64,000 nt of DNA from Parerythrobacter_A sp963838735 (GCA_963838735.1 CAWISG010000006.1:1-64000), one strand, 5' to 3'. Shown: positions 1-9,019, counted from the first letter of the stretch. The notes: generated by a model from the letters alone, not told the origin. Program-made: numbers and translations.

Positions 1-27
1 TCGAACCTGTGACCTCTGCCTTCGGAG
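1..27 (-). repeat. Left attachment remnant: internal piece of a tRNA-Arg
   Basis: Read on the minus strand, these bases run from the anticodon loop (CTCCGAA begins at 27) through the 3' anticodon stem and variable loop into the T loop, as in a tRNA-Arg(CCG). Bases 3-27 match 10033-10057 at 24 of 25 positions, the one difference being in the T stem. A tyrosine recombinase gene starts just inside. This is read as attL of the island; the rest of the tRNA 3' end would lie upstream of the window. Confidence 0.7.
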
Positions 28-39
28 CCGGTACAGAAC

Positions 40-121
40 GGGTACGCCAGACTACGAAATTCTACTCTAAACTACTGTTTTATATAGATTTAGATTGAAC
101 TCGGATTTCGCTGGCGTACCC
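40..121. repeat. 11-bp perfect inverted repeat ahead of the integrase
   Basis: GGGTACGCCAG at 40-50 is repeated exactly as its reverse complement at 111-121. The two arms flank an AT-rich stretch of 60 bases between attL and the integrase gene. Such a position suits arm-type recombinase sites or an operator for the integrase promoter, but nothing here proves either. Confidence 0.5.
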
Positions 122-198
122 AAATCTACGCCCCGGTTTTCCTCCGAGTGATGACACCACAGTTACTCAAAAACGGGGCTCTGGAAACGGAGATCGCC

Positions 199-1522
199 GT
201 GGTCAAATTAACGAAGCGCACCGTCGAGGCAGCCAAGTCTCAGGTGAAAGACTACATCATTTGGGATGAAGAGCTACCCGGTTTTGGGCTCCGAGTATAC
301 CGGTCGGGCAAGCGCAGCTATGTAATCCAGTATCGACAGAGGGGACGCGCGAGGCGGCTTACGCTTGGATTGCACGGCGTGTGGACAGCGGAACTGGCCC
401 GCCGAGAAGCGAAGGCTCAGTTGGGACGTGTCGCGGGAGGCGACGATCCGGCAGAGGAGCGCCTTGAAGATCATCGTGCGATCACGATGAAGGACCTCTG
501 CAAGCGCTACATTCAGGACCTCGATGATGGCCTAATTCTCGGCAAGGGAGGGCGACCGAAGAAGCAATCGACCATCGATACCGATATCGGTCGGATCAAG
601 AGACACATCATTCCGCTGATCGGAACCCGGCGCGTCAAGGATCTGACCAGAGCGGATATGGTCAAGATCATGCGCGACATCATGGCGGGTCGGTCGCGGA
701 TCATCGTCAAAACCAAGAAACTGCGGGGCAAGTCCATCGTGAGGGGCGGTCCTGGCACTGCCACACGGACCCTTGGCCTCATCGGAGGAATACTCTCATA
801 CGCCATTGATCTGGGGATCATCGAACACAATCCCGCGCACGGTATCAAGAAGCCGAAATACAAGGTGCGCGAGCGGCGTTTGACCGAAGCCGAGTACGGC
901 ATTCTCGGAAACATGCTGCGAGACGCGCAGGCGCAGGAAAAGTTCTGGCCGACAACGGACATCATCCGCCAGATCGCGCTAACAGGGTGCAGACGCGGCG
1001 AGATCATAAATCTCAAATGGTGCGACGTGGACCTAGATGGCAGTTGCCTGCGACTTTCCGAAAGCAAGGAAGGCAGATCGATCCGGCCCATCGGCCTGCC
1101 TGTTGTCGAGTTTCTTGAGGCACAGCCGTCAGACTGCCACGGGTAGCTACGTGTTCCCAGGGTATGGCGAAGACAATGCTTTCGGCGGATTCCCAAATCA
1201 CTGGGACGCGTTGTTTAAGGGCTCTCCATTGGATGGAGTCACGGCCCACGTTCTGCGTCACAGCTTTGCCAGCATCGGCAATGATCTCGGATTTACCGAA
1301 ATCACAATCGCCGCGCTGCTTGGGCACGCCAAGGGTTCGATCACCAGCAGATATATCCACGTGCTGGACGCGACGTTGGTCACTGCCGCCGACATGATTG
1401 CGGGGTATGTCAGCGCTTTGCTCAATGGCACGAACTTCCAGCGAGGCAGCTTTGCGCTGGACCGCACTGCACGAAAGAGCGCCATGAGCGAATTCATCGC
1501 CGAGCGCGCAGCCGGATCATGA
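199..1522 (+). pseudogene. P4-type tyrosine recombinase (integrase), frameshifted
   Basis: Site-specific recombinase that would integrate and excise the island at the tRNA-Arg. The N-terminus has the DUF4102 arm-binding signature (KLTKRTVEAA, then LPGFGLRVY). It is followed by a core-binding domain and a catalytic domain with TGCRRGE (Arg), a Lys in SESKEGR, HVLRHSF (HxxR) and the nucleophile Tyr in SRYIH. The reading frame breaks near 1120-1130. The first frame runs 148-1146 and stops at tag. The second frame holds everything from TGSYVFPG to the end at 1522. The GTG at 199 is the preferred start because a ggag lies at 189-192 and family members begin close to KLTKRT; ATG 148 is the longer alternative. 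All catalytic residues survive across the two frames, so one indel, real or from sequencing, explains the break. Confidence 0.85.
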
Positions 1523-1608
1523 AGCAGGTTCAGATGCAAACCTTCCAGCACACTCCTACTGCAAACGCAGATTCAAGCCCCCTCCCCAGAAATGGGGATG
1601 GCTAACCC

Positions 1609-1617
1609 TGTGGATAA
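1609..1617 (-). other. DnaA box
   Basis: TGTGGATAA is an exact reverse complement of the DnaA box TTATCCACA. It lies 14 bases before three iteron-like direct repeats, the usual layout of an iteron plasmid origin. Confidence 0.5.
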
Positions 1618-1630
1618 AGCTGCGGGCCCT

Positions 1631-1695
1631 TCGGACTATCAGGAACCGCTGGACTCGGACGATCAGGAACCGAAAATTCGGACTATCGGGAACCG
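1631..1695 (+). repeat. Three iteron-like 18-bp direct repeats
   Basis: Copies at 1631-1648, 1655-1672 and 1678-1695 follow the pattern TCGGACTATCAGGAACCG with at most one change each. Their starts are 24 and 23 bp apart, close to two helical turns, as in plasmid iterons that bind a Rep protein. A DnaA box lies just upstream and an inverted repeat just downstream. No rep gene is visible, so this is either an orphan origin fragment or a regulatory array. A short open frame (1592-1780) across the repeats is not convincing as a gene. Confidence 0.6.
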
Positions 1696-1747
1696 AAACA
1701 GCCCTCAAACCCGCAGAAACGCTGGGCATAGCGAGCCCCTTAACTAT

Positions 1748-1781
1748 GCTAACAAACAATCCTCATCGGATTGTTGCTAAC
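1748..1781. repeat. Hairpin flanked by GCTAAC direct repeats
   Basis: AACAATCC (1755-1762) and GGATTGTT (1768-1775) form a perfect 8-bp stem with a 5-base loop. GCTAAC occurs on both sides (1748-1753 and 1776-1781). It lies about 50 bases after the iteron-like array and may belong to the same origin-like module. Confidence 0.4.
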
Positions 1782-1888
1782 GCGAACCACCAGCGCGCGG
1801 CTCCTCAGCGCTTTGGAGTGCGCCGTCGCCGCGCGCCTCGCGCACTTGGCAGGTGCAAGAATCTCAAGCGCTTGCTAGGGATTGAGCG

Positions 1889-2817
1889 ATGAAGACCGAC
1901 CTCGATCATCTGCCACCGCAAAAGCAGCGCGAACTTGAACGCGTGGTGCAGCTGATCTTCGAAGAATTCGACGATGCCTTCGCGCTCGCCAAGCACGAAT
2001 GGAAGAAGGCCGGGCGCATCCTCAAGGTCATTCTCTACGGCAGCTATGCGCGCGGAACCTGGGTCGATGAGCCGCACACGGCCAAAGGCTACCAGTCGGA
2101 TTACGACCTGCTGGTGATCGTCAACGACAGCAGACTGACGGACCGAGTGAAGTACTGGTCCAAGCTCGATGACCGGCTGATGCGCGAATACGGTGTGACC
2201 AAGACGCTCAAGACGCCGGTCAATTTCATCGTCCACACGCTGCAAGAGGTGAACGACGGACTGGCGCATGGCCGCTATTTCTTCATGGATGTGAAGCAGG
2301 ACGGGATCGCGCTCTACCAGTCCGACGACACCGAACTGCACACGCCCAAGCCCAAGACGCCCGAACAGGCGCTTTGCATGGCGCAGGAGTATTTTGACGA
2401 ATGGTATCCAGCGCGCAGAAGCGGTATCGAAAGTGCCAGTTCCTGATGGACAAGGAGTACTCAAGCAGGCTGCATTCGATCTGCACCAAGCGACTGAGAC
2501 GCCTCTACCACTGCGTGCTGCTCGTCTGCACCTTCTACACCCCGCACGTGCACAATCTCGGCTTCCTGCGCACCCAGGCCGAGCGGATCGATGCGCGCCT
2601 CACCTATGTCTGGCCGCGCGACACCCGGCAGGATCGCGCGCGCTTCGAGAAGCTCAAAGAAGCCTACGTCAAAGCGCGCTATTCGAAGCACTACCGCATC
2701 ACCAAAGAAGAGCTCGAATGGCTTGGCGAGCAGGTCGAGGAGCTGGGCCGCGTCGTGCACGAGGTGTGCTCAGAGCGGCTTGAAAAGCTCAAGCGCGAGG
2801 CAAACGGTACACACTAA
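1889..2817 (+). pseudogene. Nucleotidyltransferase-HEPN (MNT-HEPN) fusion protein, multiply frameshifted
   Basis: The first frame (1889-2446) is a minimal nucleotidyltransferase of the Pol-beta superfamily: LYGSYARG, then SDYDLLVIV with the metal-binding Asp pair. The later frame (2401-2817) is a HEPN-type helical domain (LYHCVLLVCTFYTPHVHNLG). Between them the conserved stretch LKQAAFDLHQATE lies in a third frame at about 2455-2497. Restoring one protein therefore needs at least three frame changes, near 2405, 2458 and 2500. Intact relatives of about 300 residues carry both domains in one chain; separate HEPN/MNT pairs act as toxin-antitoxin or defence modules in which MNT modifies and silences HEPN. 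In this copy the link is destroyed. A well-spaced start context and the preceding origin-like repeats suggest plasmid ancestry. Confidence 0.75.
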
Positions 2818-3454
2818 CACGCGCATTGGGCGCGTCTGACCGCACGCTCAATCGCAGCGTCGATGACAGCTTTTTGATCGTTCTTCATCACCCCAGGTGT
2901 GACAGACACGCAGCGCGGCGGCAGTTGCGTTGCAGTCTGGCTGCAAGAATTGTGATGCATTTTACGAGCCCCCTCGAGGTCATCCTGAGTGTTGGAATTG
3001 CTATTTTCAAAAAGGCGGCAGAATCAGGCGAATTTTGATGGGAGGAAGGGAGGGCGAGATAAAAGCACCGCCGTCGGTCGGGTGGTATGTGGCTGGTTTT
3101 ATTGAGCAATATGCGACGGCTCCCAATATCGTAAGATGGCGGTCACATCAAAATGGCGTTTGTTTTCAATGTAGAATGCGCCGGCGGTTCTGCGTTGACG
3201 CTCGTTCGTCCTTCTCGACGCTCCGATCGGTCTGTCCATAAGCATGCAAGCGCATACCTGGCTGTCTGAGTTGGTCGCCTGCTTGTGACCATCGTGGCGA
3301 CATCGCACAGACGGCGGCTCCAGCGAAGAAACGTCATGTGGCGAAAGAGGCCTCAATCGACCGATAATCGGTTTCGATGGCGGGCCGGTCTGCTCCCCCT
3401 ACTCCAGCCCTAGGTCGGTCCGTCATCATCCGAACGATGAAAGGACCGACCGCC
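2818..3454. other. About 640 bases without a convincing gene
   Basis: Several open frames overlap here on both strands, but none has a good start and a recognisable fold. The only feature of note in the open frames is a TTG-started frame at 2930-3241 with three CxxC pairs. A perfect 6-bp inverted repeat with a one-base centre (ACCGAT-A-ATCGGT, 3360-3372) lies ahead of the next gene and could be an operator. Confidence 0.5.
3360..3372. promoter_or_regulatory. Palindrome ahead of the excisionase-like gene
   Basis: ACCGAT-A-ATCGGT is a perfect inverted repeat about 80 bases before the likely start of the small DNA-binding gene at 3455. Small excisionase/AlpA-type regulators often bind near their own promoter. 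This assignment is inference from position only. Confidence 0.3.
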
Positions 3455-3709
3455 ATGGCGTCAGCAGTCACTAAGCCCGCCAAAGATCAGAACCATAGCC
3501 TCGCCATCGAGCCGATTGCGCTGCGCGTTCCGGAGGCCTGTCGCTATCTCGGGATCGGTCGCAGCACGCTTTACGTGCTGATCTCCAAAAGTGAGATCGA
3601 GATCATTAAGCTGGGGAGTTCAACCCTTGTGCTCATCGAGAGCCTAAAGGGTCTGGTTGAGCGCAGGCGAGAGATCGTCTCCCCACGAGCTGCGATCGGA
3701 GAGACCTGA
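3455..3709 (+). CDS. Excisionase-like helix-turn-helix protein
   Basis: Small DNA-binding protein of about 84 residues. The central stretch (LRVPEACRYLGIGRSTLYVLISK) is a MerR/AlpA-type winged helix-turn-helix as found in excisionases and island regulators: the HTH, then a short wing (IEIIKLGSSTLVLIESL). ATG 3455 is chosen because aaagga lies 9 bases upstream; ATG 3437 and ATG 3377 are in-frame alternatives. Its likely job is recombination directionality, or regulation of the integrase or of the next gene. The following 52-codon gene begins two bases after its stop, so the two are probably one transcript. The specific partner is not shown by sequence. Confidence 0.7.
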   Translation: MASAVTKPAKDQNHSLAIEPIALRVPEACRYLGIGRSTLYVLISKSEIEIIKLGSSTLVLIESLKGLVERRREIVSPRAAIGET

Positions 3710-3711
3710 CG

Positions 3712-3870
3712 ATGCACCCCGATCTTATGCATTCCATTATCTTAGCTGCGATCGTCACATTGCCTGAGAACACCAAGCGTCAGTTAGTTTCCAAGTTGCC
3801 GGAACGGCGCAGCCGCTCTGAAGACATCGTTGCTGCGAGCATCATGGTGGCGTTGGCACAACGGTTCTAG
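3712..3870 (+). CDS. Small hypothetical protein, 52 residues
   Basis: An ATG two bases after the excisionase-like stop opens a 52-codon frame ending at tag 3868-3870. A ribosome-binding sequence ggagag (3698-3703) lies 8 bases before the start, inside the previous gene. The product begins MHPDLMHSIILAAI and contains the basic/acidic stretch LPERRSRSEDIV, with a predicted helical character. No family is recognised. Tight spacing and a good ribosome-binding site support translation. It may be a partner of the preceding regulator. Confidence 0.5.
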   Translation: MHPDLMHSIILAAIVTLPENTKRQLVSKLPERRSRSEDIVAASIMVALAQRF

Positions 3871-4289
3871 TCCTCGTTGGTCCGAGGTGGAGCATGGAAG
3901 CTTTACCCTTCCTTGTCGGACAGTAACCGCGTCACACAAATCGATCGATATCGCTGCGACCGCGACGTGCAGACCCCTTGGTCAAGAGTTTTGCATGTTG
4001 GATGTTATATGCAAAGATAACCGGAAAATATTTACGTGTCTGGCTGATGTGACAAGCCTTGCTGTATATTATTTGCATGAGTTGGGCGGTGGCACTCACA
4101 CCCTAAGAGCGGATGCTGGAAACGATGACACAATACATACACCTTGATGATGGCCATTCGCCCGAAGCAGTCCAACAAATCTGAGACGCTTTTGCTGGCT
4201 TCCTTCGATAACTTCGCGCGATTGCGCTAGGCTTCTCGCGCTAGATTTATTGCTCATCTTGTGCGATTCCCTCTCCAGAAGGGGCACGA
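3871..4289. other. AT-richer intergenic region with TTTGCAT repeats
   Basis: No credible gene is seen. TTTGCAT occurs at 3990-3996 and 4072-4078, with its reverse complement ATGCAAA at 4009-4015. The first two form a perfect 7-bp inverted repeat spaced by 12 bases. The region probably carries the promoter of the PLD nuclease gene, but no clean -35/-10 pair could be fixed. Confidence 0.4.
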
Positions 4290-4334
4290 ATGAACAGGTA
4301 TGCGTTTTTGCAAACGAACGGCGACCTACTGTGA
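4290..4334 (+). CDS. Possible 14-codon leader ORF ahead of the PLD nuclease
   Basis: ATG 4290 has a strong ribosome-binding sequence (agaagggg, 4277-4284) six bases upstream. Its frame encodes 14 residues beginning MNRYAFLQ and ends at tga 4332-4334. That stop overlaps a GTG (4331) in the nuclease frame, which otherwise has no ribosome-binding site of its own. This is the layout of a translationally coupled leader. It could also mean a frameshift has separated the true N-terminus from the nuclease gene. Confidence 0.35.
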   Translation: MNRYAFLQTNGDLL

Positions 4335-5392
4335 AGTGGACGCTGATCTCGCAAGGTGGAGCGGGCGACCGGACCTTGGGAAAGGCCTTGTCCGCTTCCA
4401 GTGGTTCGGGACAATTCGACCGTTTGGATGTTGCAGTAGCGTACGCGACCTTACCTGGCGTGAAAGCGCTCGAGCTGGCAGTGGGCGGAGTCCCTCTGGT
4501 ATCAAGATGGGTGGTTGGTCTGGACGACGCAATTACCCAGCCAGAAGCACTGGAATACATCGCTGACTTGCCAGGCAGCGAACTACGCGTGGTGAAGCTT
4601 ACCCCCACACGCAGATTTCACCCCAAGATGTATCTGCTCTGGAGTTCGACGGAGAAGAGCAACGCTGCTGCAGCGATTGGTTCCGGAAACATGACGCTCA
4701 ACGGTCTTCGCAAAAACGGCGAGACTGCTGTCATCTTGACCGCCGAGGTTACAATGGAGGTGAATGCACTTAAACGGCAGTGGCGGGAGATGTGGGACTT
4801 GGGTCACTCTCCAACCGATCAGGAACTTGCGGACTACAAGGAGCTGTTCAAAAAAGCGAAGAAGCAACGAAAGAAGGTTGCTGACCTCGGAGCCGCTCCA
4901 CCAGAGCCTGATGCAACTGAAGTTGTAGACGAAGAGGCTACATTCGATGGCAGCCCAAGGAGCGCGAAAATCGCTTGGCTGGAGGTCGGAAGTGCCAATG
5001 CTGGTGGGCGCGACCTGGAATTCCCGAAGGCTATGATGCCCTACTTCGCGTTGAGCGGATCGAAGGAAAAGAGAAAGTTCGTAATGGTCGACGGACAGGA
5101 GCATGCGCTCGTATTCACGAAACGAGAACAGAACGACATGTGGCGACTTATGTTTAATTCGGCTTCCATTCAATCCGCAGTGAATCGCACAACTATGAGA
5201 CCTGCATCAGGAGCAAACAGGTCCGATTTAGCGGTAGTCTTCCGGAAACGCTCTGGCACCAAGAAATTCGATCTACAGTTACTCAAAATTACCAGTTCGG
5301 CCTTCAAGAGCCTCGTCGAACAATCCAAGCGTATTGATGGTCAGTTTGTGACCACGAAGGCACCCGGCGGGCGACGCTACGGCTATATCTGA
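4331..5392 (+). CDS. Phospholipase D-fold restriction-type nuclease
   Basis: A protein of about 353 residues with one PLD/HKD half-site: FHPKMYLLW (H97, K99) followed by GSGNMTLNG (117-125) and N129/E131. PLD-fold endonucleases such as BfiI and NgoFVII carry one such site per chain and work as dimers without metal. The middle is a charged helical linker (KELFKKAKKQRKK). The C-terminal third resembles no domain I can name and may bind DNA. The start is uncertain: GTG 4331 is coupled to a short leader ORF, and ATG 4250 is the longest in-frame choice but without a ribosome-binding site. It converges on a DNA methylase gene with six bases between the two stops. Cutting DNA at or near the sites the neighbouring methylases protect is the natural inference; no substrate can be read from sequence. 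Confidence 0.7.
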   Translation: MKWTLISQGGAGDRTLGKALSASSGSGQFDRLDVAVAYATLPGVKALELAVGGVPLVSRWVVGLDDAITQPEALEYIADLPGSELRVVKLTPTRRFHPKMYLLWSSTEKSNAAAAIGSGNMTLNGLRKNGETAVILTAEVTMEVNALKRQWREMWDLGHSPTDQELADYKELFKKAKKQRKKVADLGAAPPEPDATEVVDEEATFDGSPRSAKIAWLEVGSANAGGRDLEFPKAMMPYFALSGSKEKRKFVMVDGQEHALVFTKREQNDMWRLMFNSASIQSAVNRTTMRPASGANRSDLAVVFRKRSGTKKFDLQLLKITSSAFKSLVEQSKRIDGQFVTTKAPGGRRYGYI

Positions 5393-5398
5393 ACTGTC

Positions 5399-8120
5399 TT
5401 ATTCGTTTGCAGTGCGACGGATTTCCGCGAGCGAGAGCAGGGCGTTATAAACCCGGTCCAGATCGATATTCAGTCCAAAGGCATTGAGCACGGTCTGATC
5501 GAATTTACGACGATCCTCCTGCTCCAGCTCATCTGCGACCTCAAGGATGTCGCGCGAAGTAAGTGGTGCGAACGCGGTCTTAATCGCTTCCATTCCAGTC
5601 GCGTCGAGTTCCCCCGGATCGAGGCAGTGCATGTAATCCTCAATCCGATCCTTATTCAAATCCAACGCACCCAGGCCTCGCCCGAACCCCATCCCTTCGA
5701 TAAGGAACATTGATATGGTGCTGTTGAGCAAGGCATGCATCAGATCGATGTCGATCTCGCGGAGTCGATCAAGCCGAACCAAGCGCTGATCTGCGAATGC
5801 CGGCGGGTCGACACGACCGACAAACAGACGATCACCGTAGGCGATGAACATCACCAAATCGGTCAATGTATCAGCGCGCATCTCATACCAACGCATGCCA
5901 TTACGGCTTAACTTTGCGATGTTCTCGGGGGTCTCAAATCGTTTGATCCAAGCCAATGCTCCCGTGTGCCCCAGAGCTTCAAGCTCCGCCTTGGATCGAG
6001 AACAAGAGAAGGCTTCCTTTGCGGCGGGACTTGTAAGTCGCGCGAAATCGCTCGGCCCTTTCGCTAGCGGTTTGATGTACTTAGTTTCGATCCCGTGTCC
6101 GGAATCGGGATAGAAAAGTTTGTTCATCCCCCGACGTTCGCCACGTCGGATTGCGAAGTGACCCGTCATTGGGCTGAGCGGAAGGTCTAGCACCCAATCA
6201 CAATCTACGAATTGGGCGTTCCCGCCCAACCCGAATTGTCTAAACCGCTCGAGATCAGCATGACTGACTTCGCGGATAGTCATCGTGTCGTTCTGGGTCT
6301 GACCTAATTCAATTTGTGCCGCTGCAATCTCAACCGCTTCTCCATCTGCAAGCTCTTCCAGCGGACGCGTCAGAACCACATACTTAACATTCCCGCTGGG
6401 TGTTAATGGATCAGCCTTCTTATCCAGAATAAGAATGTTGGTGACGACTTCGCTATTCTGAAACCAGCGCCCCGCACCAGATGTGATCACGCACTTCAGA
6501 TCATAGTAGCGTCCCAGTAGCGCGTAAAAATCGTCACCCCAATCCGTACCAAGCCATGCGTTGGTAATAATTATGCCAAGACGGCCATCGTCAGCAAGCA
6601 GCGGATGCAATGCAAAGGGCAAATATGCTGAAACGTCAGCGCGACGAGTGAATCGTTCGCCGCCTTCACCAAGGCTTGCAGCAACGCGATCTAGCGCATT
6701 CCCGTATTGCTTTCGCCCCGCCTGTGCGACGAAGGGCAAATTACTGGTGATGGCGTCAAACTGTCCAACGCGCTCGGCAAAAACAGTTCCGTCCGTAGGA
6801 TTGCGGAAGTCGAGCTCGGTATCGCATTCTAAGGAAAAGGCATCCCTTTGGAATATGCGCAGCGGCTGATGCATCAGGCTTGCTTTTGCCAGCGCGAAGG
6901 TCGCGATCTGCACCGCTTGTGGATCTTGATCGCCTGCAAAAACAGTCGATGCCACTCGCTCGGGATCGATCACCGCCGTTAGCTTTTGTTCGATGGCTGC
7001 ACGCGCAATAGTCCCGCTTCCGCAGCAGGGATCGAGAACCCGGTCTTCCACCGTGTTCCGAATACAAAGGCTTGCGAGGAGGCGCGCAAGCTCGATTGGA
7101 GTGGGGTATTGCCCGCGAAGCTTGCGAACGGCCACCTCGACCGTGGCCTCCAGTATTCCGGAGAGCTGACCTTGGTCTATCGAACCAACCCGTAGGTCAG
7201 ATAGCAGTTTGTGGAACTGCAAGAGTTGGTCCCAGACCGGAGCTGGCACCAAATTTAGCCCTAGGCTATCCGAGAATATCGTCCAGAAATTGCAGTCTTC
7301 GGACAATTGTCGAAAATGGTCGAGAGCTTCACCGGGTGTCGTATCTTCATCAATCGCAGCAACTCTGCGGGCGCGCACATCCTTCTCTCTCGAGAATGTG
7401 TCCGAATAGAATTTTCCCAATCCAATTCGATATGACTGCTTGCGCTAAGACCTGCTCTCTGGAGCCCTCGCCATATTCGGCCCGGTATCGGTCCCACCAC
7501 AATGTCATCTCGGCTCGGAGACGAGAATCCCGGCGCGCAGCGTCCGTTAAAGCCTGCGCAACCAATCCCGCATTTTCCATGATGAGAGATGTTACGCCAC
7601 CGCTCCGATAAGCGTCGATGAACTGTCGGCCTTCGAGCGACCCGCGATCAAAGAGGTCGTTCAGATGCCCGAAAATTTTCTCGGCTAAAGCTTCCCACCG
7701 ACTTCGGTTGCTTGCCACGCTAGCGCGGCTCTTTATGTCGGAAAGATCATCCCAGCGCACCGCTGGTTCAAACTCGTCGGTTTTATCGTTGCGGGTGTAG
7801 AGCCGCGCATGCGAGACGTTCCAAAGAAGAAAACTATCTAAGCCGAGAGCGCGCGCCTTGGTCTCCGCGTTATCACGGAACTCGAAATCGTCGATGCCCG
7901 TATCGGGCATCTTCAATTCCCAACCCTGCAATATCCGGGCGGTCGAACGATCGCCGAAAAGCAAGACATCCGGAAAAAGGCTGCCCCCTTCCGCCTTGAC
8001 GGTTTGCTCACCGCCTGCGTCCTTAATTGAGCGATTATCGCGTGCGGCAAGCAGTTTGATATGGCCGATCAAATCAATCGCCCATGACCGCTCATTGTAG
8101 TTAGCAGAGGGACCACTCAC
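5399..8120 (-). pseudogene. PD-(D/E)xK nuclease / N6-adenine DNA methylase (Type IIG-like), frameshifted
   Basis: Two overlapping frames make one protein of about 910 residues. The upstream frame (8120-7350) has a PD-ExK nuclease site: PD at residues 50-51 (SLFPDVLLF), then WELK at 67-70. The second frame (7420-5399) has the methylase: GQYPTP, motif I DPCCGSGT (its residues 130-137), motif IV SNLPF (226-230), then a long target-recognition region. The end of the first frame (IGKILFGHILERE) and the start of the second (GKFYSDTFSREKDVRARR) are the same DNA read in two phases, so a single indel near 7385-7400 in a GAGAGAGAA tract split the gene. A one-chain nuclease plus methylase is the Type IIG plan. 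ATG 8120 has no obvious competitor. Read as inactivated, unless the indel is an assembly error or slippage switches the gene. Confidence 0.75.
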
Positions 8121-8132
8121 GCGGTTAGCTTT

Positions 8133-9019
8133 TCAGAAGTCTCTGATGACGACATCGACGTCAACCATACCTCGACGGTTTGGCTGGCCAGCCCGCGACG
8201 CAGGTTGAAGTGCCGAGTACAACGGCGGTGCAGGAATCTTGGCTTTGATGGCCGCTTCAACCTCGGCAAGTCGCTCTTTGGCGATCTTGATGTAGTCTAT
8301 TTGCTTTTCCTTAAAGAGGTGGACTTCCTCATTTTTCTCGATTCCGATGAAGCGCCGCCCCTCAAGCGCTGCGGCCACCAAAAAGCTTCCGCTTCCGAAT
8401 GCGTTGTCTAACACAACGTCGCCAGGCCCAGTGAACATCCGTATCAGATATCTACCCAACGCAACGGGCTTTTGCGTGGGGTGCCATACTCGGCAACCAG
8501 CTTCGCTTTCAGCTGTCTTGCAGTAAAGCGTATCGGTCGGAAATCGCTCGCCATCACTCTTCACCTGGACAGGCTTAAAGTCCCCATAGCTTCCGGTATA
8601 CTGCGCTTTGCGCGTGCCTTTGTCGTAAGGCTCACCTTTCGACATGACGGGCCTGTAATTTGGTTGCTTGCCGTAGAAGATGCAGATGTCCTCGTGTTGC
8701 CGGAGTGGTTGCCGACGAGCATTAAGAAAGTTCGTCGGCTTGCTTTTTACCCACACGAACTTGTACTTGAACCACGCCTCATTGCTAGCATCAGTCGCGC
8801 TGTGAAGATACCCTGGGATGACAACGCGATCACGCCTTTCGGCTTGATGATCCTTCGATATTGAGACCAAAGCTCGTCCAACGGAATGACGCTGTCCCAC
8901 TTATTCTGCGTGGTCCCATAAGGTAGATCGCAAAGGATCAGATCGACTGACTGATCAGGCAAGTCAGCCATCACCTCAAGGCAATCACCTTGGTGAATAT
9001 CTCCGCCGAGATACTTCAT
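8133..9019 (-). pseudogene. Beta-class adenine DNA methyltransferase, frameshifted
   Basis: Site-specific DNA methylase with the motif order of the beta class: catalytic motif IV first (CDLPYGTTQNKWD, residues 30-42) and the SAM-binding motif last (HPTQKPVALGRYLI, then DNAFGSGSF). The first frame covers 9019 to about 8783 and the second about 8790 to 8133; joined, they read RLMLA-SNEAWFKYKF. One indel near 8783-8790 explains the break. The start is ATG 9019, whose ATGA overlaps the stop of the small ribbon-helix-helix gene upstream, so the two were translationally coupled. The next gene downstream (nuclease/methylase) begins 12 bases after its stop, giving a three-gene minus-strand operon. 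Such enzymes protect host DNA in restriction systems or act as solitary methylases. Confidence 0.75.

Noticed and set aside
1582..1598. CCCC/GGGG hairpin after the integrase, as a terminator
   Set aside because: The stem is only four pairs and no T-run follows.
1592..1780. Short open frame across the iteron-like repeats
   Set aside because: Its protein is made of the translated DNA repeats and there is no fold or convincing ribosome-binding site.
1805..2464. 219-residue frame antisense to the nucleotidyltransferase
   Set aside because: It mirrors the coding frame of a recognised domain on the other strand.
3830..4147. Open frame after the small 52-codon gene
   Set aside because: Trp/Arg-rich random-looking product, overlapping the better-supported 3712-3870 gene, with no recognisable domain.
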